This document shows, one piece after another, positions 17,201 to 23,774 of a stretch of 25,429 nt of DNA; the stretch's first letter is position 1, and each line of letters begins with the position of its first letter. The notes below the pieces were generated by a model. It saw only the letters and a list, made by a program, of their open reading frames with translations, was not told the origin of the DNA and ran no database searches. A program made the position numbers and the translations under genes. This DNA comes from CAYJFK01 sp964369475 (GTDB taxonomy: Bacteria; Bacillota; Clostridia; Oscillospirales; Feifaniaceae): assembly GCA_964369475.1 (NCBI GenBank), contig CAYJFK010000033.1, positions 1-25,429 of the forward strand, given 5' to 3'.

Positions 17201-18790
17201 ATCAATAAGTCCGCCGTTTGCCTTTAGCGTCGTCGGGTAATAGTGCTCGTTTTGCGACACTTGCCCCGCAGTCGGGCGGCCTATGTCAAAGACGAGCGTT
17301 GTGTTGTCGTTTATAAGACCTGTTGCAGGATATTCGGTGGTATCATCTTTGTATATACCCGAAATCGTGGCATTTTTATATTCTTCATTCACGTTTACAA
17401 TCGGCTCGCTTAGCTCGATGTAGTAAATTGTGTCCTGAAGCCTTGCGCCCTCAGCACTTCTGTAAAGAAGGCTGCGCTCGATGTCCTCAGGCCAGTCCTC
17501 CGCTTGCGAAGTAGACCCCGGCCATTTGGCGGCGTCCTCTGCGCTTAGCCCTATGTCGATAGACAAAACGAGCGGCGCTCTTGTGTCTACAACGAGCTCT
17601 GTAAAGTGAGAAATCTCAATGGGGTTACCGCTGTAATCGGTAACAGGGTAATTTGTGAAGTATGTCTCGCCTGCAACGAGGGGTGCCAGGGCTCTTGTAC
17701 CCGAGTTTATTGCATACATATCAAGCTGAGTGGGGGCATTTACCGTCTCGAGCTTTGTTATTGCAATATTTGTATTGTCCGCTGTAAGGGCATCACCCTC
17801 GAGCTTATATGCAATGGTGTTCTCGGTGTAAAGCTCGCCAAAGGCTGCGTTCTCACCTGTGAATTTCGGGTTGAAATATGCACCGTCTACAAGAGTAGCC
17901 GTACCTGTTAGATCGCCGCTCGCTCTGTTTGTGTCACGGTCGACCGTCTCGCAAGCTATCTCGATAGCAGGCACATCGGAGTACGTTCCGCTCGTTGTGG
18001 GAAGACGTGACAGACGCAAGTCCTCGTCAAACTCGATCAAAACATAGTGGCCTGCCGCAACACCGTCTGTCTCCGTTTCAACATGCACATAGCTCGTGTT
18101 CAAAACAGACGGGTTAGCGCCATCTCTAAAGACAATACGAGCGTTTGACTCCGGTACGTATTTATGTGAAGCAAGGGAGTACTCAAAGAAGTTATTGTAT
18201 TTGCCTGCATTAAAGTCGTTGCCAAACTCACTGCCTGCGGCATAGATAGGCTCGCTGTGCCACTCACCTATCTCATCTAAATATGTGCTGTCGTAAAATG
18301 AGCGAGCGCTCGTAAGCGGTGTATACTCCAAATCCCCGTTGCCTTCGCCGCCCTTAGTGTAGAAGTTGTCGGGCATTGGCTTTCTGTATGTATCGAGCAA
18401 ATTCGGTGCGTTTTGATATGGAATTCTGCTCAATATGCTAACTAAATACGAGTCTATCGGCCCATCTGGGTGGGTTGTCGTCAGCTCGTGGATAATTCCG
18501 CCATCTTCAAGCACGAAAAATGGGTTTGCCGACATTGTCCACGGCGGATTTGACCCATTGTAGCCCGAAATGGCATTGTTTGCATACTTTTCGGCAAAGG
18601 TGAAGAAAACATCATCGCCCGCCTCATTAATAATGCTGTGCGGCAAAACGGGAAACTCGGGAGCTTCCGTAGAGCTTAGATAATCCACATAGGTTCTCGT
18701 GTCCACAGCACCTGCGGATAGTGTTACGCTCGGGATCAACCCAATTAGCATAACGAGTGCAATGGACAAACTGATAAGTCGCTTTTTCAT
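11264..18790 (-). CDS. Giant secreted Ig-like repeat protein without visible wall anchor
   Basis: A 2508-residue protein with a clear signal peptide (MKKR, hydrophobic core, probable cut near SAGA at 28). The ectodomain is acidic, Thr/Ser/Asp-rich and nearly all beta. Segments start with the bacterial Ig signature DTxAP (DTRAPLV, DTVAPTVTV, DTTAPVVSV, DTTAPVVTV) and often contain DxxGN. Two tandem units of about 120 residues start at 1733 and 1859. Near the end, about 2335-2410 is HYR/DUF5011-like (VTYRVTDSSGNVGT), and a last small domain runs to the C-terminus. There is no SLH triplet, LPxTG sorting motif, C-terminal membrane helix or enzyme motif that I can see. The ATG start has GGAGGT six bases upstream. 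It is the first gene of the operon with the SLH protein, so it may be held at the surface by that partner. A stalk, adhesin or matrix role is inferred. Confidence 0.9.
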   Translation of the reverse strand: MKKRLISLSIALVMLIGLIPSVTLSAGAVDTRTYVDYLSSTEAPEFPVLPHSIINEAGDDVFFTFAEKYANNAISGYNGSNPPWTMSANPFFVLEDGGIIHELTTTHPDGPIDSYLVSILSRIPYQNAPNLLDTYRKPMPDNFYTKGGEGNGDLEYTPLTSARSFYDSTYLDEIGEWHSEPIYAAGSEFGNDFNAGKYNNFFEYSLASHKYVPESNARIVFRDGANPSVLNTSYVHVETETDGVAAGHYVLIEFDEDLRLSRLPTTSGTYSDVPAIEIACETVDRDTNRASGDLTGTATLVDGAYFNPKFTGENAAFGELYTENTIAYKLEGDALTADNTNIAITKLETVNAPTQLDMYAINSGTRALAPLVAGETYFTNYPVTDYSGNPIEISHFTELVVDTRAPLVLSIDIGLSAEDAAKWPGSTSQAEDWPEDIERSLLYRSAEGARLQDTIYYIELSEPIVNVNEEYKNATISGIYKDDTTEYPATGLINDNTTLVFDIGRPTAGQVSQNEHYYPTTLKANGGLIDAEGNSVVNELTLYGNSDVRVMRDIFLDTVAPTVTVTGLPDSLLAGDADTYTMTISVDDGDAADGRNSGVIGSIGTISATTDLDYDVEYLFAMSGTETPPADSAFVTTQAGAGQNLAFVSNTVYAHIKGMSARRPLTPTYHITVADHAGNVAREVIGGPITDSSVPTVTIGGAGYEDGNLFIDFIVRNTDQYNNDITGDYQYQWVDRDADADDAAWTSAEYEILNNIYYDSLTSELAMPSGAVIEKDFLVEVFDNSGNTTGVIRVPVTVDTSKVAPRYTINTDLSVPQSDPQIMVTPPTGTDATSAWTLVLVEQGSEKYLALMNYDASATPRDIFGDSMGWRTVTSANYVIDDVNGTINGSVDNTVNSFTLNTKDMYGDVTVTIATVKEGFDYNETSLSDLLIAKADPITVRFNGNAAMNTEDVYSVGDISLHEADGTQYTAAEIDTPNSADSYDSNNGGNFYYLVPDTLAGNVFRFNIRDDKSTFGADDIDFENSYLELSTFVDSASDNTDVARDPKETTATQSVVKIPLNSGRLDQTIVIPSSFVNSSGEIEAIDYEQELYKATIVVARRGDDATLEADLTYNQYGLGHKTAYLLVDKSAPKNFGMYSNESGLTGTGLVFNENSDAPIFEITLNLGDLGAALNGLSTYDRLSFGYENGVDDLYFTHKASGEAVTANINSVNPGLVEAIRIWNSGHGEDVEAYWIENNKHSQAETEYVATWVYQSDEISLVSDLKSADVLSSVENGMTLVLTEGENIINMEAKLFGGEVTATKQMIINVVTDTPEISVTTSAVGAKEIDGKIYVSSVDISLDYAISNNGSVDTYLYDSGNLVDNPSYPYNVTDKPSGSSFTSTDMITFVAVDETSGFSIQTVNLPNYEFASIDSLSIYANIQAEDGVMNTEQTLYVTPGLKVGSGITSGNKHLIENSTLAIMEVSGSGDNMTYTPIGEEVTLFSAGEMLGDGIDSFPVTNGVYAFDGTYFLYTGEYDENMAADAYTPITAIVSTTTKMGETSTYQTTLDSTDTSWGGANLPPALANIKPAFVSSSKAQSHYGATLSFSAPVKLVSPMKFDDAHEYAVRHYKVPIYENGDATLVFEDVYGNSYTEDVTIDGVDYNTIIIEVAEGSTLEETANPVTLNIEAVTGTITEISGEHTTNTLTEGATTASVTATENTTITIKFTYNSGGLKDGEVDIVISNITGGEVEDTTAPVVSVGFTPQDADGGYTGTPTVKPSGEVAAYTQTLAQAKGYKLDFDVTDDSATRIVVKSTQDSTVDYTTLSESITGVSVSGNTITVTDGASFFVYVVDEVGNKIEIPFDMTSAIDDSTPPPVDTTAPVVTVAFAKKSGGSYTNLESKGSADVATYVASLDKAEGFRLVVSSVDDSAVKTVIKSQATNDLIFDTAASDDISGVTIDAGVIEVTAAASFHVYVIDAAGNVTTFAVDMSDKILSSDDVAIKDPVVEWEDVRDNGGNLTGKTVFISPQADSPFTCDNAQIDDEGRYYYTFTADGSFTFSLRNSHGTTRNFVLTATGISPFKVLHERWSNNNSDSVTNTPVTATITTNRYLTDATITSVGSTATITRAGSAAMVTFIDQESVTISLEAGSALIPLTLTPTAEIDTTPAVINMDSTQEGHGVTEDLSEFVLYFESNEPVRFMQGDNLTEAYLTEGMYTTVDQNGSHEFTFVDEAGNISAVELTVTEIDNEELTPMYSLYSNGDNSVSDPEDFGSLTTTDTVYVMVNKDNTTVTNMLDETDTKSLTKGVWTELFEVGASYVTYPTYLFESTTTVDGNTKTWYEYGVFTSVKIEDKITPVITLRNRYISITEDEDTDLILTDNISRVTDNIDSLNSSNVTFTSPTSTGTHEVTYRVTDSSGNVGTATVMLTIHSNTVIDVTVNGEPVHYATIIDSDDLSLTVDVEDDQPYTVYYKSGFKTVGQMKIGSKVLGYMDSGTQTYGVDNLASGYHTIVVRTQDRTERIYYIYVS
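12866..13594 (-). repeat. Tandem pair of Ig-like domain repeats inside the 2508-residue protein
   Basis: Unit one starts at 13594 (residue 1733) and unit two at 13216 (residue 1859), ending near 12866. Both begin DTTAPVV and share the order: Ala-rich A-x-Y-x-x-L stretch, V-DDSA-x-x-x-V-KS, ISGV/ITGV, a V-T-x-x-ASF-x-VYV-D strand, GN, then D-M-S at the end. They are joined by a proline linker (STPPPV). Protein similarity is clear, while nucleotide identity is only moderate, so the duplication is old. Confidence 0.75.
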
Positions 18791-18844
18791 GTTCTACCTC
18801 CGTAATTTTATGTATATTTAAGCAATAAACATTTCTTGATATGC

Positions 18845-18893
18845 TATTTATGTACCTTATTTGCAGTATTTATGAAAATTTAGTGTATTTATA
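18845..18893. repeat. Phased TATTTATR repeats in the leader of the giant operon
   Basis: TATTTATG at 18845-18852 and 18867-18874 and TATTTATA at 18886-18893 lie 22 and 19 bases apart, about two helical turns. They fall between the predicted transcription start and the ribosome-binding site. They could be protein-binding or simply reflect the AT-rich leader. Confidence 0.35.
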
Positions 18894-18896
18894 AAA

Positions 18897-18925
18897 ATTA
18901 TAGCCTTTTTTTAAAAACAATACAA
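18897..18925 (-). promoter_or_regulatory. Promoter of the giant surface-protein operon
   Basis: On the minus strand TTGTAT (18920-18925) is separated by exactly 17 bases from TATAAT (18897-18902). The predicted start near 18890 gives an AT-rich leader of about 100 bases ahead of the GGAGGT ribosome-binding site at 18796-18801. Confidence 0.65.
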
Positions 18926-18976
18926 CTGGCCGAACGGATAGGTTTTTTATTATCGACTTATTTTGTTATGGTTGTC

Positions 18977-19014
18977 CTGTCACTAAACTCCATCAAATTT
19001 GTTAAGCTGTCACT
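18977..19014. promoter_or_regulatory. Direct repeat CTGTCACT upstream of the giant operon promoter
   Basis: CTGTCACT occurs at 18977-18984 and again at 19007-19014, 30 bases start to start (about three helical turns), some 50-90 bases upstream of the -35 box. Same-face spacing upstream of a promoter with a weak -35 fits an activator site. No factor is identified; the neighbouring MalT-like regulator is one candidate. Confidence 0.35.
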
Positions 19015-19066
19015 TTGTAAGCAGAGAGCTCTTTTCAAATCTTTGGTAAGCGGTTGTTTTCGACAT

Positions 19067-19095
19067 AAAAAAACAGCACGCATAAAATGCGTGCT
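19067..19095 (-). terminator. Intrinsic terminator of the 1350-residue SLH gene
   Basis: AGCACGCAT and ATGCGTGCT form a 9-base-pair stem with a 3-base loop. On the minus strand this is followed by G and seven T residues (plus-strand A-run 19067-19073). It is the last of three abutting hairpins after the gene and the only one with a T-run. Confidence 0.85.
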
Positions 19096-19129
19096 CAGCT
19101 TGGAGAAAACACTTTTTCTCCAAGCTGAG
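19094..19129. repeat. Perfect 16-base-pair inverted repeat (middle hairpin)
   Basis: CTCAGCTTGGAGAAAA (19094-19109) pairs perfectly with TTTTCTCCAAGCTGAG (19114-19129) around the loop CACT. It shares its boundary bases with the hairpins on both sides. Arms of this length without a mismatch are stronger than a terminator needs and suggest an mRNA 3' stabiliser or a mobile repeat unit. The TTTTTCTCCAAGC string also occurs at about 47-59. Confidence 0.85.
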
Positions 19130-19157
19130 GGACTGTGACAAATCTTGTCACAGTCCC
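19129..19157. repeat. Perfect 13-base-pair inverted repeat (gene-proximal hairpin)
   Basis: GGGACTGTGACAA (19129-19141) pairs with TTGTCACAGTCCC (19145-19157) around a 3-base loop. It begins about 35 bases past the TAA stop of the SLH gene and abuts the 16-base-pair hairpin. There is no T-run on the minus strand, so it is not itself a standard terminator. Confidence 0.85.
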
Positions 19158-19192
19158 TTGTTGTGGTCTATGAGATTAACCTGTGCGTGGGT

Positions 19193-22100
19193 TTATCCGT
19201 TCAGCGTTGATGAGTCTACCCACCGGTCGTTGTGCCATGCATATGTGATATTGTCGGCGAGACCACCGTATACTCCACCTTCTTCAATTGCAAGCTCAGA
19301 ACTTATGCTTGTGCCCATTAGAGTTCCGCTTACAGTGGTGTTCTCTGGGATGGTTATTGTAATTCCCGTCGGTATGGTTACCCCCTCATCGGGCAAGGTG
19401 ATGCTTACCGAGGTAGCACCTGTGTATGCTGTCTGTTCGTTAACGTTCTCCATAGCCGCAATTAAATCACCAGCTTCGACATAGGACATCTCTACATCAT
19501 ATCCGCTTGCAGTCTTGGTAAAGAAATCGTATGTGTTAATCCAATCGCTGTATACACCACTATCAAGCACAAAGCTATGCAAGGTGTATCTTGCCATTTT
19601 CTCGCCGTTTTTCAGCAAGGCAAACTGAGCGTCAAAGAGGTCTGCAGAGAGCGCTTTCCATAATTCCAAATCTATATCCATCTCCGGAACAAAATCATAC
19701 TGTCTAAAGACAAAGGCATTATTATAGGTGTTCCCACTAAGGCTATCGTCTGCAAATATCTCAGCAAAATCAGTCGCATTCAAAATTTGAGTTCCGATGC
19801 CTGTCGGGCGAGTGCCGGAAATGTTAAACTCTGTACTCGTAATTTTAATCGCTCCTGCATGAGTGTCGCGGCTTGCTCCGGCCGCTCGATCTGCAGGGTC
19901 GTAGCCTTGGACGAACACACCATTGACAGAGCTTGACGACGATACGTTGATGTTACAATTGTCAATCGTCAATTGTCCTGCTTTCTCCACGGAAATTGCG
20001 GTTGATTGCTTGTCGCCGCCACTTACTGTCAAATTCAGATCTTTCAGCGTCAAGTTTCCTTCGCCTCTCACTGCGAACATATAGAGTGCTTCACCGCCAT
20101 CCAGTGTTCCACTGTGAGTAATTCCGCCACCATTAACGCCTGTAATGGTAATTTCTTTCTCGATGCGATATGCGGTAGCACTATCAAGGGTAATACTACC
20201 AACAACTTCAATGTTGTATTCAGGCCAGTTCTTAAGCGTATTATGAAGTTTTTCAGCGGTATCTACGACTATAATCACCTCACCGCTGCCGCTCGGAACT
20301 GAGCCTACAATCGCTAAGTAGTCTCTGATTGTACCGTTGTTCACGATTCTGCCAAGATGGTTCACGAGTAGGCCGTAGTTTTCGAGTGTACCGCCGTTTT
20401 CAATTGTCAGTGTCGCTTTGTTGTCCAGTGTCGCACCGTCCTCAATGACCAAAGTCGCACCTGATGCAACGGTGAAGTTGTTTTCAAGCGTTGACTTGGC
20501 CAGTGGCGAGTTCGTAAATGTCGCTGTGCCACTCTCCAGTGTGTACTCATTATGATATAGACTTATAACTGCATCTGCTTCAAGCTTAATAAGACCGTTT
20601 GAACCTAAATGCTCAAATGGAAGACCTCCATTTTGCGGTGCGTATTCACTTAGTAGCAGCTTAGCCTTATCGCCTATCATATTGAAGCACAAACTACTGT
20701 CTATGAAGGTATCGAAACTGTAAACAGTGGTTGTGCCGTATAAGTTGTAAGTTCCTCCACCGTTTCCGGTCACAACTCCATCGAGCGTAACTCCTCGCTC
20801 TGCCACTAAGTTGCTGCCGACTTCGCCAATAACTGTGCCGTAGTTGGTGAATGTACCGGAAGCAAGCGTTAAGGTGCGACCGCCCGGAATGGTCAAGGTC
20901 GTACCTAATGTTACATCTCCATTTAAGGTAATATCAGCACCCACAGTAATTTCACTCGCATTGGCTTCGAGTGCCGCTTTGAGCTCGGCTTCGGTCGTCA
21001 CCGTGCCGGAGGCCCACTTTGCATATAGCGTGGTAGGTGCTGCTACGGTATCGGTATCGAAATTCCACTCGTTAATGCACCCAGCTTCCTTGTACCAACC
21101 GGCAAAATAGTACCCGGTGCGTGACGGGTCATTTAGTAGTGGAGTAACCTTTTCGCCCTTTATTATAATCTGATCGGAAGGTGCAGTGCCCAAAGCACCG
21201 TTTAGGTCAAAGCTCACCGTGGCTATATCATTAGCTTCATCCGGATGCACATACATGACATTCATGGTGTAAGACGCTCTCTTATAAACAAGCTCAACCT
21301 CGTATGTTCCGCTGAGGGTTGTTTGCGAAAAAGCATGTCCGGTTGGATCTTCTGTCGGCGCATCTCCTATGTATGCACTAATCGCTGATGATATTGCAGC
21401 ACCATCCCATGCCTCAGGCTTAGTCATAAAGCTGCCATTGCGATAGAATAAAATATTGTCTATTGAAACTTTATCTGCATCGCCTGCATACTCCTCATTA
21501 CGTGTAAGCATTAGAGCGAGCCAAGGATCGGTGCCCAAATTTGTGTATTCTGCATCCGTGGGATAAGCCGCTTCGTTATTGGCGTGAGCCGCTAATCTGT
21601 CATAATCTTCTTGACTGTCAACTACAAGCAACTCAACATAGGTCAAGGGCTTAATAAACTCGGCTACTACTGTGTATGTGCCCTCAACCTCCATGATGAA
21701 TTGATAGGGGGCATTTTCAAGCAAGTTAATTACATCTCCGTCGGGAGTTGTTACCGTTAATATCGTAGTAGCGTAGCCATAATCGGGATCATCATCGATT
21801 TTTACTACCGTGTTTGCCGTATTTGTCTTTGTAACGTTAGCTGTAACAGTTCCGCCCGCTACCGTTGGTAGGCTTACATTGTATTTATAGCTAACAGGTG
21901 TATATCTGTCTTCGTTGCCGCTACTGCTTGGGGTTTTGGGGGTTTCGACCGTTTGGCCTGCCGCAACATCTTCGCCGCCTGCCTGCGTGCCTGTTACGCC
22001 TGTGCCTACATTTACGGTTGTGCCCTCGGTATCGACCTCAACGTTGTTGCCGCTTACTTCAACCGTATCTACTTCACCTGCGCCCGATACGCTCGTTCCT

Positions 22101-23245
22101 GCGCCGGCTGCGTTTAAGGTTTTAATCTCTGAGATCTCGTCTACCTTAATGATTGCACCTGTAGCACTCTTCGTTACATTAAGGGTCGTAACCGTTGTAC
22201 CACCGCTCACTGTCAGGTCTACGTTTGCGGCTTCGATGCTCAGCGTTTCGATTGTCGCACCTCTGAGTATTACAGGCACTTCCTCACTTATCACAAGATT
22301 TTTTAGTGAGCCTTCTATGATAACGAAGTCCCTGCCGTCGTCGACATAGACAGTACCAACAACTGCACCGTCCTCGGTAACAAGGCGGATCTCTCCGTCA
22401 AGCTTTACTATCTTTAAAGTGTCGACATCACTGTCACCTTTTATATAGATAGAGTTAACGCCGCCGCCTCGCACTATCATCTCGCCCTCTACCGTTACGT
22501 TGTCAAGCGTAACTTCGCCGTCACCGACGCCGTCGCCGATTATTAGGTTTTCGGTTACCGTTAGGTCTTTAAGTGTTACACCCGGTGTGTTTATAAGTAC
22601 AGAACCCTCCGTAACCTCGGAATATGTTCCTGCTGTCGTTATGTACTGCGCTACCATGCGATCGATAACTACGGCAAAGTCCTTGCGTGTTATATTTGCT
22701 GTCGGGTTTATCTTGCCGCCATCATCACCCTGCACAAAGCCTGCCTCGACCATTGCGGCAAGCGCTGTCTTTGCCCAGTCGGCAATATCGGCGCTGTCTG
22801 CATAATTGTCGAGCACCGCAGTGTTCGCCGCCTCCATCTTAAAGGCACGAGAGAGAACGACAAAGGCCTCCTGCCGTGTGATGGCATCATTCGGACGCAT
22901 CATATCGCCGTCGCCTTGGAAAAGCTCCATCTTGACCGCTTCGCCAAGCTCTCCTGCGTACCATGCCGCAAGGTCGACATCGTCAAAGCCGCTCAAATCG
23001 GCAGTGCCGTCTGCGCCCAAGGCACGAACCACAATTGCCGCCATCTGCGCACGAGTCAGGTCGGCATCTGGCATTATTTTACCGTCGTCTCCGTTTAATA
23101 GGCCGTTTTGCACGGCATTATTTAATGCCGCTTCGGAATAGTCGCTTGGCATGTCGGAGAATTCTGCCGCCATGATCGTCGTTGGCATCATGGAAAATAC
23201 CATGCCGACCGCAAGCAACGTTGCTAAAAATTTCTTCATCTTCAC
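19193..23245 (-). CDS. SLH-anchored surface protein with beta-helix-like repeats
   Basis: A 1350-residue wall-associated protein. A signal peptide (cut near TIMA, residue 26) is followed at once by three SLH repeats, about 27-76, 86-136 and 146-200, with LTRAQMAAIV, ITRQEAFVVL and ITRKDFAVVI. Residues about 207-430 are short repeating strands (TLKDLTVTENLIIGDG, VTLDNVTVEGEMIVRGGG) typical of the beta-helix-like module that follows SLH triplets in Firmicutes. An InlB-B/Listeria-Bacteroides-type repeat lies near 673-743 (GYYFAGWYKEAG, TTLYAKW). The rest, to about 1200, is rich in right-handed beta-helix-like turns (TLTIENGGTLENYG). No catalytic residues were recognised. The start is GTG at 23245 or ATG two codons in (23239); both have GG-rich sites in range. 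It has its own promoter, a hairpin cluster downstream, and TAA as stop. Likely an adhesin or S-layer-associated protein. Confidence 0.93.
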   Translation of the reverse strand: MKMKKFLATLLAVGMVFSMMPTTIMAAEFSDMPSDYSEAALNNAVQNGLLNGDDGKIMPDADLTRAQMAAIVVRALGADGTADLSGFDDVDLAAWYAGELGEAVKMELFQGDGDMMRPNDAITRQEAFVVLSRAFKMEAANTAVLDNYADSADIADWAKTALAAMVEAGFVQGDDGGKINPTANITRKDFAVVIDRMVAQYITTAGTYSEVTEGSVLINTPGVTLKDLTVTENLIIGDGVGDGEVTLDNVTVEGEMIVRGGGVNSIYIKGDSDVDTLKIVKLDGEIRLVTEDGAVVGTVYVDDGRDFVIIEGSLKNLVISEEVPVILRGATIETLSIEAANVDLTVSGGTTVTTLNVTKSATGAIIKVDEISEIKTLNAAGAGTSVSGAGEVDTVEVSGNNVEVDTEGTTVNVGTGVTGTQAGGEDVAAGQTVETPKTPSSSGNEDRYTPVSYKYNVSLPTVAGGTVTANVTKTNTANTVVKIDDDPDYGYATTILTVTTPDGDVINLLENAPYQFIMEVEGTYTVVAEFIKPLTYVELLVVDSQEDYDRLAAHANNEAAYPTDAEYTNLGTDPWLALMLTRNEEYAGDADKVSIDNILFYRNGSFMTKPEAWDGAAISSAISAYIGDAPTEDPTGHAFSQTTLSGTYEVELVYKRASYTMNVMYVHPDEANDIATVSFDLNGALGTAPSDQIIIKGEKVTPLLNDPSRTGYYFAGWYKEAGCINEWNFDTDTVAAPTTLYAKWASGTVTTEAELKAALEANASEITVGADITLNGDVTLGTTLTIPGGRTLTLASGTFTNYGTVIGEVGSNLVAERGVTLDGVVTGNGGGTYNLYGTTTVYSFDTFIDSSLCFNMIGDKAKLLLSEYAPQNGGLPFEHLGSNGLIKLEADAVISLYHNEYTLESGTATFTNSPLAKSTLENNFTVASGATLVIEDGATLDNKATLTIENGGTLENYGLLVNHLGRIVNNGTIRDYLAIVGSVPSGSGEVIIVVDTAEKLHNTLKNWPEYNIEVVGSITLDSATAYRIEKEITITGVNGGGITHSGTLDGGEALYMFAVRGEGNLTLKDLNLTVSGGDKQSTAISVEKAGQLTIDNCNINVSSSSSVNGVFVQGYDPADRAAGASRDTHAGAIKITSTEFNISGTRPTGIGTQILNATDFAEIFADDSLSGNTYNNAFVFRQYDFVPEMDIDLELWKALSADLFDAQFALLKNGEKMARYTLHSFVLDSGVYSDWINTYDFFTKTASGYDVEMSYVEAGDLIAAMENVNEQTAYTGATSVSITLPDEGVTIPTGITITIPENTTVSGTLMGTSISSELAIEEGGVYGGLADNITYAWHNDRWVDSSTLNG

Positions 23246-23313
23246 TCGCCCTTTCCTTTATTGTTTTTTTGATGGAATATGTCAGCTGTACATAATTAAT
23301 CATGCACATTTAT

Positions 23314-23341
23314 AGTATAACAGGTTTATGCATTTTTTCAA
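23314..23341 (-). promoter_or_regulatory. Promoter of the 1350-residue SLH gene
   Basis: On the minus strand TTGAAA (23336-23341) and TATACT (23314-23319) are 16 bases apart. The -10 is extended by TG (TGTTATACT, identical to the helicase -10). The predicted start near 23307 gives a leader of about 60 bases. Confidence 0.7.
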
Positions 23342-23353
23342 GTAAAAAATGCA
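23329..23353. promoter_or_regulatory. Inverted repeat over the -35 box of the SLH gene
   Basis: TGCATTTTTT (23329-23338) and AAAAAATGCA (23344-23353) form a perfect 10-base inverted repeat with a 5-base centre. It overlaps the -35 hexamer at 23336-23341. This position fits an operator for a dimeric repressor. A weak terminator is the alternative, since the arms end in T-runs. Confidence 0.45.
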
Positions 23354-23630
23354 ACAAGCGCAGGTTTTTTTTGATATATTAATAAATTTTTAATGTGAAT
23401 GTTTTTTTAAGGGGATAGTTTTTATTTTTCAAACATTTGAGAGTGTTTTGTATACCGTAATTTGCTGTTACAAAAAATAGCGAGATTATTAATGGTTTTT
23501 CAAAAACTCATGCCCCCCCTAAATATCCCCCTCGTTTATCAGGCAAGTCAAGTCTTGGATGAGGTATCATGTTCGCAAGCGGTAAACCGATACACAAATT
23601 ATGTTTGTCTGTCGTATTTTGGTGTGAAAT
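23354..23630. other. Intergenic stretch without a convincing gene
   Basis: AT-rich, with T-runs, between the SLH promoter and the terminator at 23631-23676. Small pairings TCAAA/TTTGA and GTTTTT/AAAAAC occur. A minus-strand GTG-started frame (23508-23696) crosses this region but reads straight through the terminator stem and has no Shine-Dalgarno that I can see. A run of C (minus-strand G) stands out near 23512-23533. The edge of a mobile element may lie here, but no core attachment site can be named without the other junction. Confidence 0.45.
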
Positions 23631-23676
23631 AAAAAAAGAGCCGAAGTTTGGAGAATATCTCCAAACTTTTAGCTCT
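23631..23676 (-). terminator. Second intrinsic terminator downstream of the recombinase
   Basis: AAGTTTGGAGA (23644-23654) pairs with TCTCCAAACTT (23658-23668) around a 3-base loop. An outer AGAGC/GCTCT pairing flanks it across a small internal loop. On the minus strand the structure ends in seven T residues (plus-strand A-run 23631-23637). It lies about 100 bases past the recombinase terminator, so it insulates the SLH locus from read-through or belongs to a gene now lost. Confidence 0.8.
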
Positions 23677-23774
23677 GATTTGCTGTGTTTTGCCACAGAT
23701 GCCTGTTCGATTCACAAAATACGGCGAAATGCCCCGAATGCATCTATGAAAAACACATCGATTATTTAGCGGTC

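Noticed and set aside
4911..18790. Sortase (LPxTG) anchoring or enzymatic domains in the giant proteins
   Set aside because: No LPxTG motif followed by a membrane helix and positive tail was seen, and no catalytic motif could be recognised by eye.
23508..23696. Minus-strand frame of 62 residues starting with GTG between the two loci
   Set aside because: It reads through both arms of a strong terminator, has no Shine-Dalgarno, and the composition is not gene-like. A remnant gene cannot be fully excluded.
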